In this document: positions 9,049 to 20,106 of the stretch, one piece after another
How the letters are laid out: each line of letters begins with the position of its first letter
Numbering within the stretch: position 1 is the first letter of the stretch
Translations under genes and position numbers: made by a program
Assembly: GCF_003112575.1 (NCBI RefSeq)
Contig: NZ_BEWC01000003.1
Coordinates: forward strand, 124,001-188,000
From: Streptomyces ardesiacus
GTDB lineage: Bacteria > Actinomycetota > Actinomycetes > Streptomycetales > Streptomycetaceae
Direction: 5' to 3'
Length of the DNA: 64,000 nt
Notes under the pieces: generated by a model
Told to the model about the DNA's origin: nothing
Seen by the model: the letters and a program-made list of their open reading frames with translations, nothing else
The model's database searches: none

Positions 9049-10737
9049 ATGCAAACCCCCACAAGTCCCACATATCTGGCCGCCGAGCTTCGACTCCCCA
9101 CCAACTGGCTCGACTACACGATCCTCGGGATCTACTTCCTGGTCGTGCTGGGCATCGGCTTCGCGGCCCGCCGCTCGGTCAGGACCAGCCTGGACTTCTT
9201 CCTGTCCGGCCGTTCGCTGCCCGCCTGGGTCACCGGTCTCGCCTTCGTCGCCGCCAACCTGGGCGCCACCGAGATCCTCGGCATGGCCGCCAACAGCGCC
9301 CAGTACGGCGTCTACACGACCCACTGGTACTGGATCGGCGCCATCCCGGCGATGGTCTTCCTCGGCCTGGTGATGATGCCGTTCTACTACGGCTCGAAGG
9401 TCCGCTCGGTCCCGGAGTTCCTCCTGCTCCGCTTCGACAGGGCCTCCCACCTCCTCAGTTCGGCCCTGTTCGCCGTCGCGGCCATCCTCATCGCCGGGGT
9501 GAACCTCTACGCCCTCGCGATCGTCGTCGAGGCCCTCCTCGGCTGGCCGGAGTGGGTCGCCATCGTGGTGGCCGGCTTCTTCGTGCTGGCGTACATCACC
9601 CTGGGCGGCCTGTCCTCGGCCATCTACAACGAGGTCCTCCAGTTCTTCGTGATCCTGGCCGGCCTCATCCCGATCACCGTCCTGGGCCTGAAGAAGGTCG
9701 GCGGCTGGGACGGCCTGTCGGACTCCCTCTCCCACTCCCACGGCTCCGACTTCATGACGGCCTGGGGCGGCACGGGCATCGGCAGCGACAACCCGCTGGG
9801 CGCCAACTGGCTGACCATCGTGCTCGGCCTCGGCTTCGTCCTCTCCTTCGGCTACTGGACGACGAACTTCGCCGAGGTGCAGCGCGCCCTGTCGGCGAAG
9901 AACCTCTCGGCGGCCCAGCGCACCCCGCTGATCGCGGCCTTCCCGAAGATCTTCATCGTCTTCGTCGTGATGATCCCGGGCCTGGTCGCCGCCGTCCTCG
10001 TCCCGAAGATCGGCACCCCCGGCTCGGACCTCCAGTACAACGACGCGATCCCGTACCTCATGCAGCAGTTGCTGCCCAACGGCGTCCTGGGCATCGCGGT
10101 GACCGGTCTCCTGGCCGCCTTCATGGCGGGCATGGCGGCCAACATCTCCTCCTTCAACACGGTCTTCACCACCGACATCTGGCAGAAGTACGTGGCGAAG
10201 GACCGCGAGGACGGCTACTACGTCCGCTTCGGCCGCCTGATCACGGTGATCGGCGTCCTGGCCTCCATCGGCACGGCGTTCCTGGCCTCGTCCTTCTCCA
10301 ACATCATGAGCTACCTCCAGACGCTCTTCTCCTTCTTCAACGTGCCGATGTTCGTGGTCTTCATCATCGGCATGTTCTGGAAGCGGGCGTCCATGAAGTC
10401 CGGCTTCTGGGGCCTGGTCGCGGGAACCACCGCCGCGATGGTGAACTACTTCGTCATCTACAAGCAGGGCATCGTCGACATCCCCTCCGACCAGGGCGCC
10501 AACTTCGTCTCCGCGATCGCGGGCTTCGTCGCCGGTGCGGTGGTCATGGTCGCGGTGTCCCTGTTCACCCGGCCGAAGCCGGTCGCCGAGCTCCAGGGCC
10601 TGGTCTACGGCACCACGTCCCCCGGCATGGCGGAGCCGCCGGCCAAGGGCGACGACGCGTGGTACCGCCGGCCGGCGCTGCTGGGCTGGGGGGCGGTCGT
10701 CCTGGCCGCCGCCTGCTACATCCCGTTCTCGTTCTGA
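9049..10737 (+). CDS. Sodium:solute symporter (SSS family), probable galactose/sugar transporter
   Basis: This 562-residue integral membrane protein has about 14 hydrophobic segments and SSS-family motifs: DFFLSGRSLPAWVTG, GATEILGM and NGVLGIAVTGLLAAFMAGMA. It resembles the SGLT/vSGLT branch, which couples sugar uptake to sodium. It diverges from galT, so galactose uptake for the Leloir genes is the natural inference. The ATG at 9049 has only a weak purine stretch upstream. A small membrane protein gene follows at 22 bp, probably in the same transcript. Confidence 0.88.
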   Translation: MQTPTSPTYLAAELRLPTNWLDYTILGIYFLVVLGIGFAARRSVRTSLDFFLSGRSLPAWVTGLAFVAANLGATEILGMAANSAQYGVYTTHWYWIGAIPAMVFLGLVMMPFYYGSKVRSVPEFLLLRFDRASHLLSSALFAVAAILIAGVNLYALAIVVEALLGWPEWVAIVVAGFFVLAYITLGGLSSAIYNEVLQFFVILAGLIPITVLGLKKVGGWDGLSDSLSHSHGSDFMTAWGGTGIGSDNPLGANWLTIVLGLGFVLSFGYWTTNFAEVQRALSAKNLSAAQRTPLIAAFPKIFIVFVVMIPGLVAAVLVPKIGTPGSDLQYNDAIPYLMQQLLPNGVLGIAVTGLLAAFMAGMAANISSFNTVFTTDIWQKYVAKDREDGYYVRFGRLITVIGVLASIGTAFLASSFSNIMSYLQTLFSFFNVPMFVVFIIGMFWKRASMKSGFWGLVAGTTAAMVNYFVIYKQGIVDIPSDQGANFVSAIAGFVAGAVVMVAVSLFTRPKPVAELQGLVYGTTSPGMAEPPAKGDDAWYRRPALLGWGAVVLAAACYIPFSF

Positions 10738-10758
10738 TCGCGGGAGGATTGAGAGAGC

Positions 10759-11067
10759 ATGTCTGATTCCTACTCCGACAAGAACCTCCAGGACGAGGTC
10801 TCCGAGCTGGAGACCAAGTCCGTCACCGCCGCGCGGCTGTTCGACATCCGGCGGATCATCGGCGGGCTGTTCGTGATCTACGGCGTCATCGTGACGATCG
10901 CGGGCTTCGCGGCGTCGGACGCCGAGATCGACAAGGCGCAGGGGGTGAACATCAATCTGTGGACCGGGGTGGGGATGCTGGTCCTGGGTCTCTTCTTCCT
11001 GGCCTGGCTGAAGCTGCGGCCCACGGCACCGCCGGCGCCGCCGCTGGAGGAGCCCGGCGAGGAGTGA
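10759..11067 (+). CDS. Small two-helix membrane protein, partner of the symporter
   Basis: This 102-residue protein has a charged N-terminus, a hydrophobic helix around residues 34-51, a second at about 68-86, and a Pro/Glu-rich tail. It has no recognised enzymatic motif. Its ATG is preceded by GGGAGGATTGAGAGAGC. It sits 22 bp after the symporter stop, so it is likely co-expressed and may be an accessory subunit or simply a linked gene of unknown role. Confidence 0.75.
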   Translation: MSDSYSDKNLQDEVSELETKSVTAARLFDIRRIIGGLFVIYGVIVTIAGFAASDAEIDKAQGVNINLWTGVGMLVLGLFFLAWLKLRPTAPPAPPLEEPGEE

Positions 11068-11471
11068 CGGCGGCGGGGGGCGTGACCCGGCGTTGACCGG
11101 TGCCGCGGGTGTGTGCGGGCGGGGGGAGCGCGGCCCGGCGCCAGCGGGGTGCCGCTGCGCCCACCCGTGCCGCCTGGGGGTACCTCCCAGGCCGTTCAGG
11201 CACTGGGGGAGGCACGACTAGCTGAGGGGCGTGGCGACTGCCCGCAGCTGCGGGGGCGACGCGGCGGGGCAGCCGCGTACGGCGAGAAGGGGACGTGTCG
11301 GGGGGTGTCCGCCCGCAGCGGTTGGCGCGTCAACGCCGCAAAGATCTGTGGCCGACCGATTCCGCGCCGTTCCGAGGACGGACACCCCCCGGCGCGGCCC
11401 CGACCCCCAACGCACCCCACCGCGAGAACGCGCACCCCCACCCACCCCGCACAGGCGCCGCAGGCAAACGC
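11068..11471. other. 404-bp convergent intergenic region with repeats, no gene seen
   Basis: No convincing coding frame is present. The region holds a REP-like palindrome at 11166-11216 and a perfect 12-bp inverted repeat, 11300-11311 with 11379-11390. It lies between the end of the symporter unit and the end of a minus-strand response regulator gene. Confidence 0.6.
11166..11216. repeat. REP-like palindromic element (GGTACCTCCCA...TGGGGGAGG)
   Basis: An outer CGTGCC/GGCACG pair encloses GTACCTCCCAG and CTGGGGGAGG arms around a GTTCAG-containing centre. A second element with the same core (GGTACCTCCCA, GTTCAG, TGGGGGAG) lies at about 33228-33263. Such palindromic units are common, dispersed features of Streptomyces genomes. 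Confidence 0.65.
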
Positions 11472-12146
11472 TCAACCGCCGGAGGCCCCCGCCCGGTCCA
11501 GCAACCCCGTCCGGGCGGCCAGCGCCGCCGCCTCCAGGCGGGAGCCGACGCCCAGCTTCATCAGGACCCGCTGGACGTGCGTACGGGCCGTGGACGGCGC
11601 GATGCCCATCCCGGCCGCGATCAGCCGCGTGTCCTCGCCGTCCGCGACCCGCACCAGCACCTCCACCTCCCGCGGGGTCAGCATCTGCAGCAGCCGCTGA
11701 CCCTCGTCGTCGGGCTGGGCCGCCGGGTTCAGCAGCTCACCGAAGGCCCCCTGCAGCAACGCCGGCGCCACCGCCGCCTCCCCGGCCCGCGCCTTCATGA
11801 TCGCCCGCTCGACCCCCTCTATGCGCTCGTCGTGCCGCACGTACCCCGACGCCCCCGCCGCGAACGCCGCCGCGATGCCGCGCGGGCTGGGCACCGGGCC
11901 CAGCACCAGCACCGCCACCTGCGGACGCTCCCGCTTGACCCGCACCACCGGGTCGAAGATCCCCGGCTCGGCCGGCGCCGCCGTCCCCAGCAGGCACACC
12001 TCCGGCGCCCTGCTGATCACCAGCTCCGCCGCCCCCGCGGCCGGCGCCGCCGCGGCCAGCACCCGGTGCCCCCGCAGCTTCAGCGCCGAGGCGAGCGCCT
12101 CGGCGTGCAATCGGTGATCGTCGACCACCATGAGCCGTACTCCCAT
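11472..12146 (-). CDS. Orphan LuxR-family regulator with degenerate receiver
   Basis: This 224-residue protein has a receiver-like N-terminus (LMVVDDHRLHAEAL) and a NarL/LuxR helix-turn-helix at about residues 152-205 (LTPREVEVLVRVADG ... APSTARTHVQRVLMKLGV). The phosphoacceptor position is Gly54 (VCLLGTAAP) instead of Asp, and the conserved Lys is Arg (GYVRHDE), so it cannot be phosphorylated in the normal way. The ATG at 12146 follows GGGGGGTTGCTCC. No kinase lies nearby. It probably works as a ligand-binding or constitutively active regulator; its target is unknown. Confidence 0.82.
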   Translation of the reverse strand: MGVRLMVVDDHRLHAEALASALKLRGHRVLAAAAPAAGAAELVISRAPEVCLLGTAAPAEPGIFDPVVRVKRERPQVAVLVLGPVPSPRGIAAAFAAGASGYVRHDERIEGVERAIMKARAGEAAVAPALLQGAFGELLNPAAQPDDEGQRLLQMLTPREVEVLVRVADGEDTRLIAAGMGIAPSTARTHVQRVLMKLGVGSRLEAAALAARTGLLDRAGASGG

Positions 12147-12326
12147 GGAGCAACCCCCCAGTCACCCTGTCCCACCCCGGCGTCCCCCCGGCATGTCCCC
12201 GGAAGCTACACGCTGGACCGCCCGCGCGCTGCCCCTACCGGCGAGAACCGCCCCGAAGCGCCGAAATCCCCCACCGCCCCTCCGCCCCTCCCCCACCCCA
12301 ACGCAGCCGGCCGGCCCTCAACGCAG

Positions 12327-12359
12327 CCGGCCCCGCCCCCAGAACGGGGACGGGGCCGG
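12327..12359 (-). terminator. Hairpin after the first propeller gene
   Basis: CCGGCCCCG at 12327-12335 pairs perfectly with CGGGGCCGG at 12351-12359. It lies about 30 bp beyond the stop of the minus-strand gene ending at 12388 and is a likely terminator. The rest of 12147-12387 shows no gene. Confidence 0.55.
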
Positions 12360-12387
12360 AACACTCACCCGGGAACCGGCGCCGGCG

Positions 12388-14280
12388 TCAGCCGCTGGTG
12401 CCGAACCCGATCGCCAGGTACTCCTTGTCACGCGCGCTGCTCGGCTCGCTGGCGTACACCTGCGACATGTACAGGTGCCCCTGCTCGTAGATCAGCTCCG
12501 AGTAGTCCGGCGACATGCTGGACTCGACGTCCCGCACCGCCTCCGTCGCCGGGTTCTCCATCAGCGTCGTCTGCTTGAACGTGGAGCCGTCGATGCTGAC
12601 GATCTGACCGCCCTTGTCGTACGGCGGGCGCTTGTAGGCGAGCACGTTGCCGCCGTCCATGCGCAGCGGGGTGATCGTGTAGTCGTCGCCGGAGTCCGCA
12701 CGCTGGCCGGTCTGCTTGCCGGTGGCGAGGTCGAAGGCGACGACCTCGTTGGCCCGGCTGTAGGACTTGCCGCTGCCCTCGTGCTCCTCGGTGGCGATGT
12801 AGAGCTTGCCGTTGCCGGCCGCGAGCCCCTTGCAGTCCTCGGGCTTGGTGATGCTGTCGCAGCGGGCGCCGTACTGGTCGCCCGGCGCCGAGATGCGGGT
12901 CAGCAGCTTGCCGGTCTTGTTGTCGATGGAGAAGAAGTCCGAGATGCCGCTGCCGTCACCGGCGGAGTCGCCGACGTCGGCGGCCACGACCAGCGGGTTC
13001 GTCGACACGATGCCCGCGTACTCGATGCCCTTGGCCATCTTGTACTCGGAGAGCACCTTCCCGCTCTTCGGGTCGATGGTCTGGATGTGCAGCTCCCGCG
13101 CGTCGTACGAGCCGCACTTGCGCACCGCGACCAGCTTCTCGCCGCCGCCGTAGCCCGCGTCGTAGCAGGAGTCGCCCGGCTTCGGGGACCAGAGGATGTC
13201 GCCCTTGGCGATGTCGAAGGCGACGCCGCCGTCGGTGCTGCCCACGGCGACGGTGTCACCGCTGATCGTGACGTTGTTGAAGGAGATCGGTCCCTCGCCC
13301 GCGGTCTTGGTCCACACCTTCTTCCCGGCGTCCAGGTCGAGGACCGCGACCTGGGTGCAGCCGTGCGAGGGCTCCGCCTTGGTCGGCATGGCGGGCTGGT
13401 GGATGATCACCGTCTTGTTGTCGTCGGTGACGCGCGGGGTGACCGCGCAGACCGGGCCCTCCAGCTTGATCGACCACTTCTTGCTGCCCTTGTCCCGGTC
13501 GTAGCCGACGACTTCGGCGATGCCGCTCTTGGCGTAGACCGTGTCGGTGAGCCACGAGCCGGAGACGACGACGCTGTCGTCGTCCTTGGGCAGCGCGGGC
13601 ATGGGCACCTGGAAGAGCACCTTCGCGGCGGGGTCGGCGGGCGCCTTCTCCTGGGCGCCGGAGGTCTTGCCGCCGTCGCCGCCCTTCTGGTCGGTGCCGC
13701 CGTCGCCGCCCTTGCCGCCGCTGGAGCCGGCGGTGTCCTTCTTGCCGTCGTCCTTGCCGGAGGAACCCGCGTACCAGACGCCGCCGCCGATGATCAGCGC
13801 GATCGCGACGACGGCCGCCACGATGATCGCGACCTGCGCGTTGAGCTTCCGTCCGCCGCCGCCCGCGCCCTGCGGCTGCATGGGCATGGTCGGCGGCTGG
13901 TGACCGGGCTGGTAGCCGTACCCGGGCTGCCCCGGCTGCCCGTAGGCCGGCGTCGGCTGCCCGTACGCAGCGGGCGGCTGACCGGGGTAGCCGTACCCCG
14001 GCTGGGGCTGCGGCGGGGTCTGCGGATACCCGTACCCCGGCTGCTGCGGCGGCGGCCCCGAGGGCGGCGCCGGCGGAGCGGCGGGGGCCTGCGGCGGGGC
14101 CGGCGGGGGCGTACCCGGCGTCTGCGGGTAGCCGTAGCCCGGCTCGGGCGCCTTGCCGAAGCCGGGTCCGGAGGGCGACGCGGGCGGCTGCGGCTGGTTC
14201 TGCGGCGGCTGGTCCTGCGGCGGGCCGAAGCCGCCGCCCTGCGGGGGCTGGTGGGGCGGCGGGGGCGGCGGCTGGGTCAT
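12388..14280 (-). CDS. Pro/Gly/Gln-rich, membrane-anchored PQQ-like beta-propeller protein
   Basis: This 630-residue protein has three parts. The first 140 or so residues are a low-complexity Pro/Gln/Gly/Tyr region with recurring PGYGYP units. A single transmembrane segment follows (about 147-168, IIVAAVVAIALIIGGGV). Then come a Gly/Lys/Asp-rich linker and a long extracytoplasmic domain with repeated AFDLATGK, DLDAGKKVW and GDILW-type blades, as in PQQ-like quinoprotein propellers. It probably faces outside and binds a partner or ligand; no enzyme motif is visible. It is a tandem paralogue of the gene at 14363-16198, 82 bp away, with matching order of parts. Confidence 0.8.
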   Translation of the reverse strand: MTQPPPPPPHQPPQGGGFGPPQDQPPQNQPQPPASPSGPGFGKAPEPGYGYPQTPGTPPPAPPQAPAAPPAPPSGPPPQQPGYGYPQTPPQPQPGYGYPGQPPAAYGQPTPAYGQPGQPGYGYQPGHQPPTMPMQPQGAGGGGRKLNAQVAIIVAAVVAIALIIGGGVWYAGSSGKDDGKKDTAGSSGGKGGDGGTDQKGGDGGKTSGAQEKAPADPAAKVLFQVPMPALPKDDDSVVVSGSWLTDTVYAKSGIAEVVGYDRDKGSKKWSIKLEGPVCAVTPRVTDDNKTVIIHQPAMPTKAEPSHGCTQVAVLDLDAGKKVWTKTAGEGPISFNNVTISGDTVAVGSTDGGVAFDIAKGDILWSPKPGDSCYDAGYGGGEKLVAVRKCGSYDARELHIQTIDPKSGKVLSEYKMAKGIEYAGIVSTNPLVVAADVGDSAGDGSGISDFFSIDNKTGKLLTRISAPGDQYGARCDSITKPEDCKGLAAGNGKLYIATEEHEGSGKSYSRANEVVAFDLATGKQTGQRADSGDDYTITPLRMDGGNVLAYKRPPYDKGGQIVSIDGSTFKQTTLMENPATEAVRDVESSMSPDYSELIYEQGHLYMSQVYASEPSSARDKEYLAIGFGTSG

Positions 14281-14362
14281 GACGTGAGCACCTCGGGAAG
14301 CGGGAACGACGGGAGCGGAACGGGCCGCGGGAGCGCGGCCGGGAAAGCGGCCGGAGAAGAGG

Positions 14363-16198
14363 TCACTTGCCGTAGGCGAGCATCAACTTCTCCTTCGACT
14401 CGTCGTTTCCGTTCAGGCGGGTGGTGGAGATGTAGAACCGCCCGTCGACCCAGTCGATGTCCTTGGAGTAGAAGCCGTTCTCGATCTCCGCGACACTCTC
14501 GGGGTTCTGGAGCAGCTTGGCCGGCTGGTGGCTGCCGCCGCCGGTCGGGATGGACACGACCTGGCCGCCCGCGTCGTAGGACGGCTGGACGTAGGCGATG
14601 AGCTGGTCGCCCTCGGCCTTGATCGGCGTCATCGGCTCGTCCGCGGGGGACTTGGTGCGCCACTTCTCCTTGCCGGTGGTGAGGTTGATCGCGACGATCT
14701 CGTTGGCGCCGCTGGTCGCCTTGGTCGGCAGGTAGAGGGTGCCCCCGGCGACGGTCACGCCGGTGCAGCCCTGGAGGTCGCGTTCCATGATGGCCCAGCC
14801 GCACTCGGGGGCGAAGTCCTCGTCGACGCCGACCTGTTCGAGGACCCTGCCGCCGGAGGTGAAGGTGGAGATGTTCCAGACCTTCTTGTCCTCGTTGGTG
14901 GCGTAGATGACGAGCGGGTCGACGGAGTAGGCACGGGCCACCCGCCAGCCCTTCTCGTACTTGTAGGTCCACAGGACCTTGCCGGTCTTGGGGTCGAGCC
15001 CCTGAAGCTCGTCGTGCGCGTTGTTGCCGCCGGCGCCGCAGGAGGCGACCTGGACGAGCTTGCTCGCGCCGCTCGCGAATCCGGCGGGGAAGCAGGCGTC
15101 GCCGTACTTCTTCTTGTCGTAGAGCTTCTTGCCGCTGCGGACGTCGTAGGCGGTGCCGGACTGGGAGCGGCCGACCATCATGACGTCGCCGCTGAGCGAG
15201 AGTTCGAGGGAGAGCGTGGAGTCGAAGAGGTCGCCCTCGGCGACCTTCTCCGTCCAGCCCTTCGCGCCGGTGGCGAGGTCGATCTCCTGGAGCTGGTTGC
15301 ACTTGGCACGGTCGCTGGAGCCGCTCATGTAGGCGACGACGATCTTGTCGGCGGCCGTCTTCTCCGGGGTGACCGCGCAGATCTTCTGCGGGAAGTCGAC
15401 CGGCGCCCACGTGGGCTTGCCGTCGTCGACGTTGTAGGCGAAGACCTGCTTGTACGCGGCCTTCACGGCGGCCTTGTCGGTGATCCACATGCCGTCGGCG
15501 TCGGCGCCGGAACCGGGGGCGTCGGGCGCCTCCTTGTACCAGAGCACCTTGGACTCGCCGTCCTGGCGGTCCTTGTTGAGGTCCTGGGCCTCCTCGGCTC
15601 CGTCGCCGCTGCCGTCACCGGAGTCGACGGGGGCGCCGCCCTTGGAGCCGGAGGGCTTGGGGTCGTCGCTCTTGGCGACGACGGGCTTCTTGTCCTTGTC
15701 GTCGTCACCGCCGCTCGCGGTGACCGCCCACACGCTGCCGCCGATGACGAGCAGGGCCGCGACCGCCGCGGTGACGGCGAGGGCGGGCTTGCCCTTGAAG
15801 GGGTTGCGCGACCCCGGGCCGCCGGGGGGCGGGGTACCGGGGGCGCCGGGCATGCCGGGGTACGGCTGCTGCGGGTAGCCGTAGCCGGGCTGCTGGCCGT
15901 ACGGCCCCGGCTGCTGCCCCGGCTGCTGCGGCTGGGCGTACGGGCCGGAGTTGTACGGTCCGGGCTGCGCGTACGGCCCCGGCTGACCGGGCTGACCGGG
16001 CTGGCCGGGCTGGCCGGGCTGGCCGGGCTGGCCGGGCTGGCCGGGCTGGCCGGGCTGCTGCGGGTAGCCGTAGCCCGGCTGCTGCGGCGGCGGGCCCTGC
16101 GGGGGCGGCGGGGTCGGTGCCCCGAAGCCTCCCGGAGGCGGGTCCTGCGGTGCTCCGAAGCCACCCGGCTGCGGCGGCTGATTCGGCGGCTGGCTCAT
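14363..16198 (-). CDS. Collagen-like Pro/Gly/Gln-rich, membrane-anchored PQQ-like beta-propeller protein
   Basis: This 611-residue protein is the upstream paralogue of the previous gene. It starts MSQPPNQPPQPGGFG, contains a run of Gly-Gln-Pro triplets, then PGYGYP units and a transmembrane helix (about 141-162). A charged linker and a propeller domain with motifs such as LDPKTGKVLW and INLTTGKEKW follow. The ATG at 16198 is preceded by AAGGGGG. The triplet repeat is encoded by 9-bp tandem DNA units and may vary in length between strains. Function unknown; an envelope role is inferred from topology. Confidence 0.8.
   Translation of the reverse strand: MSQPPNQPPQPGGFGAPQDPPPGGFGAPTPPPPQGPPPQQPGYGYPQQPGQPGQPGQPGQPGQPGQPGQPGQPGPYAQPGPYNSGPYAQPQQPGQQPGPYGQQPGYGYPQQPYPGMPGAPGTPPPGGPGSRNPFKGKPALAVTAAVAALLVIGGSVWAVTASGGDDDKDKKPVVAKSDDPKPSGSKGGAPVDSGDGSGDGAEEAQDLNKDRQDGESKVLWYKEAPDAPGSGADADGMWITDKAAVKAAYKQVFAYNVDDGKPTWAPVDFPQKICAVTPEKTAADKIVVAYMSGSSDRAKCNQLQEIDLATGAKGWTEKVAEGDLFDSTLSLELSLSGDVMMVGRSQSGTAYDVRSGKKLYDKKKYGDACFPAGFASGASKLVQVASCGAGGNNAHDELQGLDPKTGKVLWTYKYEKGWRVARAYSVDPLVIYATNEDKKVWNISTFTSGGRVLEQVGVDEDFAPECGWAIMERDLQGCTGVTVAGGTLYLPTKATSGANEIVAINLTTGKEKWRTKSPADEPMTPIKAEGDQLIAYVQPSYDAGGQVVSIPTGGGSHQPAKLLQNPESVAEIENGFYSKDIDWVDGRFYISTTRLNGNDESKEKLMLAYGK
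15981..16052. repeat. Eight tandem 9-bp units encoding Gly-Gln-Pro triplets
   Basis: GGCTGACCG occurs twice and GGCTGGCCG six times in direct succession. On the coding (minus) strand these give repeated Gly-Gln-Pro. The near-identity of the units suggests recent expansion by slippage. Confidence 0.9.
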
Positions 16199-16460
16199 CA
16201 GCGCGTTCCCCCTTAGTACTCACTCACTGATTTTTAGCCACGCCCCGGGTCACACGCTGGCCCCGGAGTCGTCGAAGGCGATCGTCGGAACTGCCTCGCA
16301 CCGTGCTCGGGCAGTCCTCGGACGGCCTTTCTATCACCCGCGGCGAAGCCCCCACCGGGCCGCGTCCACCGCTGTTCCCAAGGGAGGACCGGCCCGTGAT
16401 GCCTCTGTTACGAGCCTTCACCCGCCCTTTACATCACCTGCGCCCGCCGCACGCGAGAGC

Positions 16461-18275
<1,815 letters not shown>

Positions 18276-18332
18276 TTCTCTCCTGCCTGGGGGATCGCTC
18301 GACCCTCCAGGGTAGTCCGGCCGCCGCGGGCC

Positions 18333-19232
18333 TCATTCCAGGACGGTCGCCCCCGGCACCGCCCCGGCCGCCGTACGCACGTCGCGGCAGGTCCCCGAGG
18401 CCCGCAGCACCCCGGCGATGTCGGAGGCCGACCCGGCGTCGGTCGCGAGGAAGGCCGTCGTCGGCCCCGAACCCGAGACCAGGGCCGCCAGGGCTCCCGC
18501 CGCCCGGCCCGCCGCGAGGGTGTCGGACAGCTCGGGGAAGAGGGAGAGCGCGGCGGGCTGGAGGTCGTTGGAGACGGCGACGGCGAGCGCGGCGGCGTCG
18601 CCCTTGGCGAGGGCGTCGAGGACCGCCTGGTCGGCGGCCGGCTCCGGGATCTCCAGGCCCTCCCCCAGCCGGTCGAACTCGCGGAAGACGGCCGGGGTCG
18701 ACAGCCCCCGCGCGGCCAGCGCGAACACCCAGTGGAAGTCGCCGCCCACCTCCAGCTCCGTCAGCCGTTCCCCCCGCCCCGTGCCCAGCGCGGCCCCGCC
18801 GACCAGGCTGAAGGGCACGTCGCTGCCCAGCTCGGCGCAGATGTCGAGGAGTTCCTCGCGGGAGGCGCCGGTGCCCCACAGGGCGTCGCAGGCCAGCAGC
18901 GCGCCCGCGCCGTCGGCACTGCCGCCCGCCATGCCGCCGGCGACGGGGATGTCCTTGGCGATGTGGAGGTGGACGTCGGGTGCGCGGCCGTACCGGTCGG
19001 CGAGGGCGAGCGCCGCGCGGGCGGCGAGGTTGGTGCGGTCGAGCGGGACCTGGCCGGCGTCCGGGCCCTCGCAGGTGACGCGGAGCCCGTCGGCGGCCGG
19101 GGTCGCGGTGATCTCGTCGTACAGCGAGACGGCGAGGAAGACGTTGGCGAGGTCGTGGAAGCCGTCGGGGCGGGCGGCGCCGACCGCGAGCTGGACGTTG
19201 ACCTTGGCCGGGACGCGGACCCTCACGCTCAC
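18333..19232 (-). CDS. ispE: 4-diphosphocytidyl-2-C-methyl-D-erythritol kinase
   Basis: This 299-residue GHMP kinase of the MEP isoprenoid pathway phosphorylates CDP-methylerythritol. It has the N-terminal PAKVNVQLAVG motif and the ATP-binding loop PVAGGMAGGSADGAGAL. The GTG at 19232 lies 7 bases after the rsmA stop with AGGGGTGA as ribosome site. The order rsmA-ispE followed by an ABC-F gene is conserved in actinobacteria. Confidence 0.95.
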   Translation of the reverse strand: MSVRVRVPAKVNVQLAVGAARPDGFHDLANVFLAVSLYDEITATPAADGLRVTCEGPDAGQVPLDRTNLAARAALALADRYGRAPDVHLHIAKDIPVAGGMAGGSADGAGALLACDALWGTGASREELLDICAELGSDVPFSLVGGAALGTGRGERLTELEVGGDFHWVFALAARGLSTPAVFREFDRLGEGLEIPEPAADQAVLDALAKGDAAALAVAVSNDLQPAALSLFPELSDTLAAGRAAGALAALVSGSGPTTAFLATDAGSASDIAGVLRASGTCRDVRTAAGAVPGATVLE

Positions 19233-19239
19233 GTGCTCG

Positions 19240-20106
19240 TCACCCCTGGTTCTTGTGCTCGGCGATACGCGCGAACTCTTCCACGGTCAGCGCCTCTCCG
19301 CGCGCCTGGGGCGACACCCCCGCGCCGACGAGCGCGGCCTCGGCGGCGGCGGCCGACCCCGCCCAGCCGGCGAGCGCGGCCCGCAGGGTCTTGCGGCGCT
19401 GGGCGAACGCGGCGTCGACGACGGCGAAGACCTCGGCCTTGGACGCGGTGGTCTTCAGCGGCTCGGTCCGCCGGACGAGTGACACGAGCCCGCTGTCGAC
19501 GTTGGGCGCGGGCCAGAAGACGTTGCGCCCGATGGAACCGGCCCGCTTCACCTCGGCGTACCAGTTCGCCTTGACGGAGGGCACGCCGTACACCTTCGAC
19601 CCGGGTCCGGCGGCGAGCCGGTCGGCGACCTCGGCCTGCACCATGACGAGGGTGCGCTCGATGCTCGGGAAGGTGTCGAGCATGTGCAGGAGGACGGGGA
19701 CGGCGACGTTGTACGGGAGGTTCGCGACCAGCGCGGTCGGGGCGGGGCCCGGCAGTCCGGCGACGTGCATGGCGTCGGAGTGCACGAGCGCGAACCGGTC
19801 GGCGCGCTCGGGCATGCGGGCGGCGACGGTGGCGGGCAGGGCACCGGCGAGCACGTCGTCGATCTCGACGGCGGTGACCCGGTCGGCGGCCTCCAGGAGG
19901 GCCAGGGTGAGCGAGCCGAGACCCGGTCCCACCTCGACCACCACGTCGTCGGGGCGTACCTCGGCGGTGCGGACGATACGGCGGACCGTGTTCGCGTCGA
20001 TGACGAAGTTCTGGCCGCGCTGCTTGGTGGGGCGTACGCCGAGGGCCGCCGCGAGTTCACGGACGTCGGCGGGACCCAGAAGGGCGTCGGGGGTGGGGCT
20101 GCTCAC
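19240..20106 (-). CDS. rsmA: 16S rRNA adenine dimethyltransferase (KsgA)
   Basis: This 288-residue SAM-dependent enzyme dimethylates two adenines near the 3' end of 16S rRNA. It has [11 protein letters not shown] at the N-terminus, the SAM motif [12 protein letters not shown], and the catalytic NLPYNVAVP (NLPY). The GTG at 20106 gives the family-typical start [11 protein letters not shown]; sequence further upstream is unlike KsgA. It is followed at 7 bp by ispE. The usual upstream neighbour in relatives, rpfB, is absent here. Confidence 0.93.
   Translation of the reverse strand: MSSPTPDALLGPADVRELAAALGVRPTKQRGQNFVIDANTVRRIVRTAEVRPDDVVVEVGPGLGSLTLALLEAADRVTAVEIDDVLAGALPATVAARMPERADRFALVHSDAMHVAGLPGPAPTALVANLPYNVAVPVLLHMLDTFPSIERTLVMVQAEVADRLAAGPGSKVYGVPSVKANWYAEVKRAGSIGRNVFWPAPNVDSGLVSLVRRTEPLKTTASKAEVFAVVDAAFAQRRKTLRAALAGWAGSAAAAEAALVGAGVSPQARGEALTVEEFARIAEHKNQG

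Noticed and set aside
9046..9741. Long open frame antisense to the symporter gene
   Set aside because: It is a mirror of GC-rich codon use in the real gene; its Asp/Glu/Gly/Arg-rich translation has no family features.
15981..16052. Regular repeat array considered as a possible CRISPR
   Set aside because: The units are contiguous 9-mers without spacers and lie in frame in a coding gene; they encode Gly-Gln-Pro triplets. No cas genes are present.
16224..16421. A 65-codon open frame on the minus strand upstream of the propeller gene
   Set aside because: It has no ribosome site, no family features and a composition like random GC-rich DNA; it lies in the promoter region of the propeller gene.
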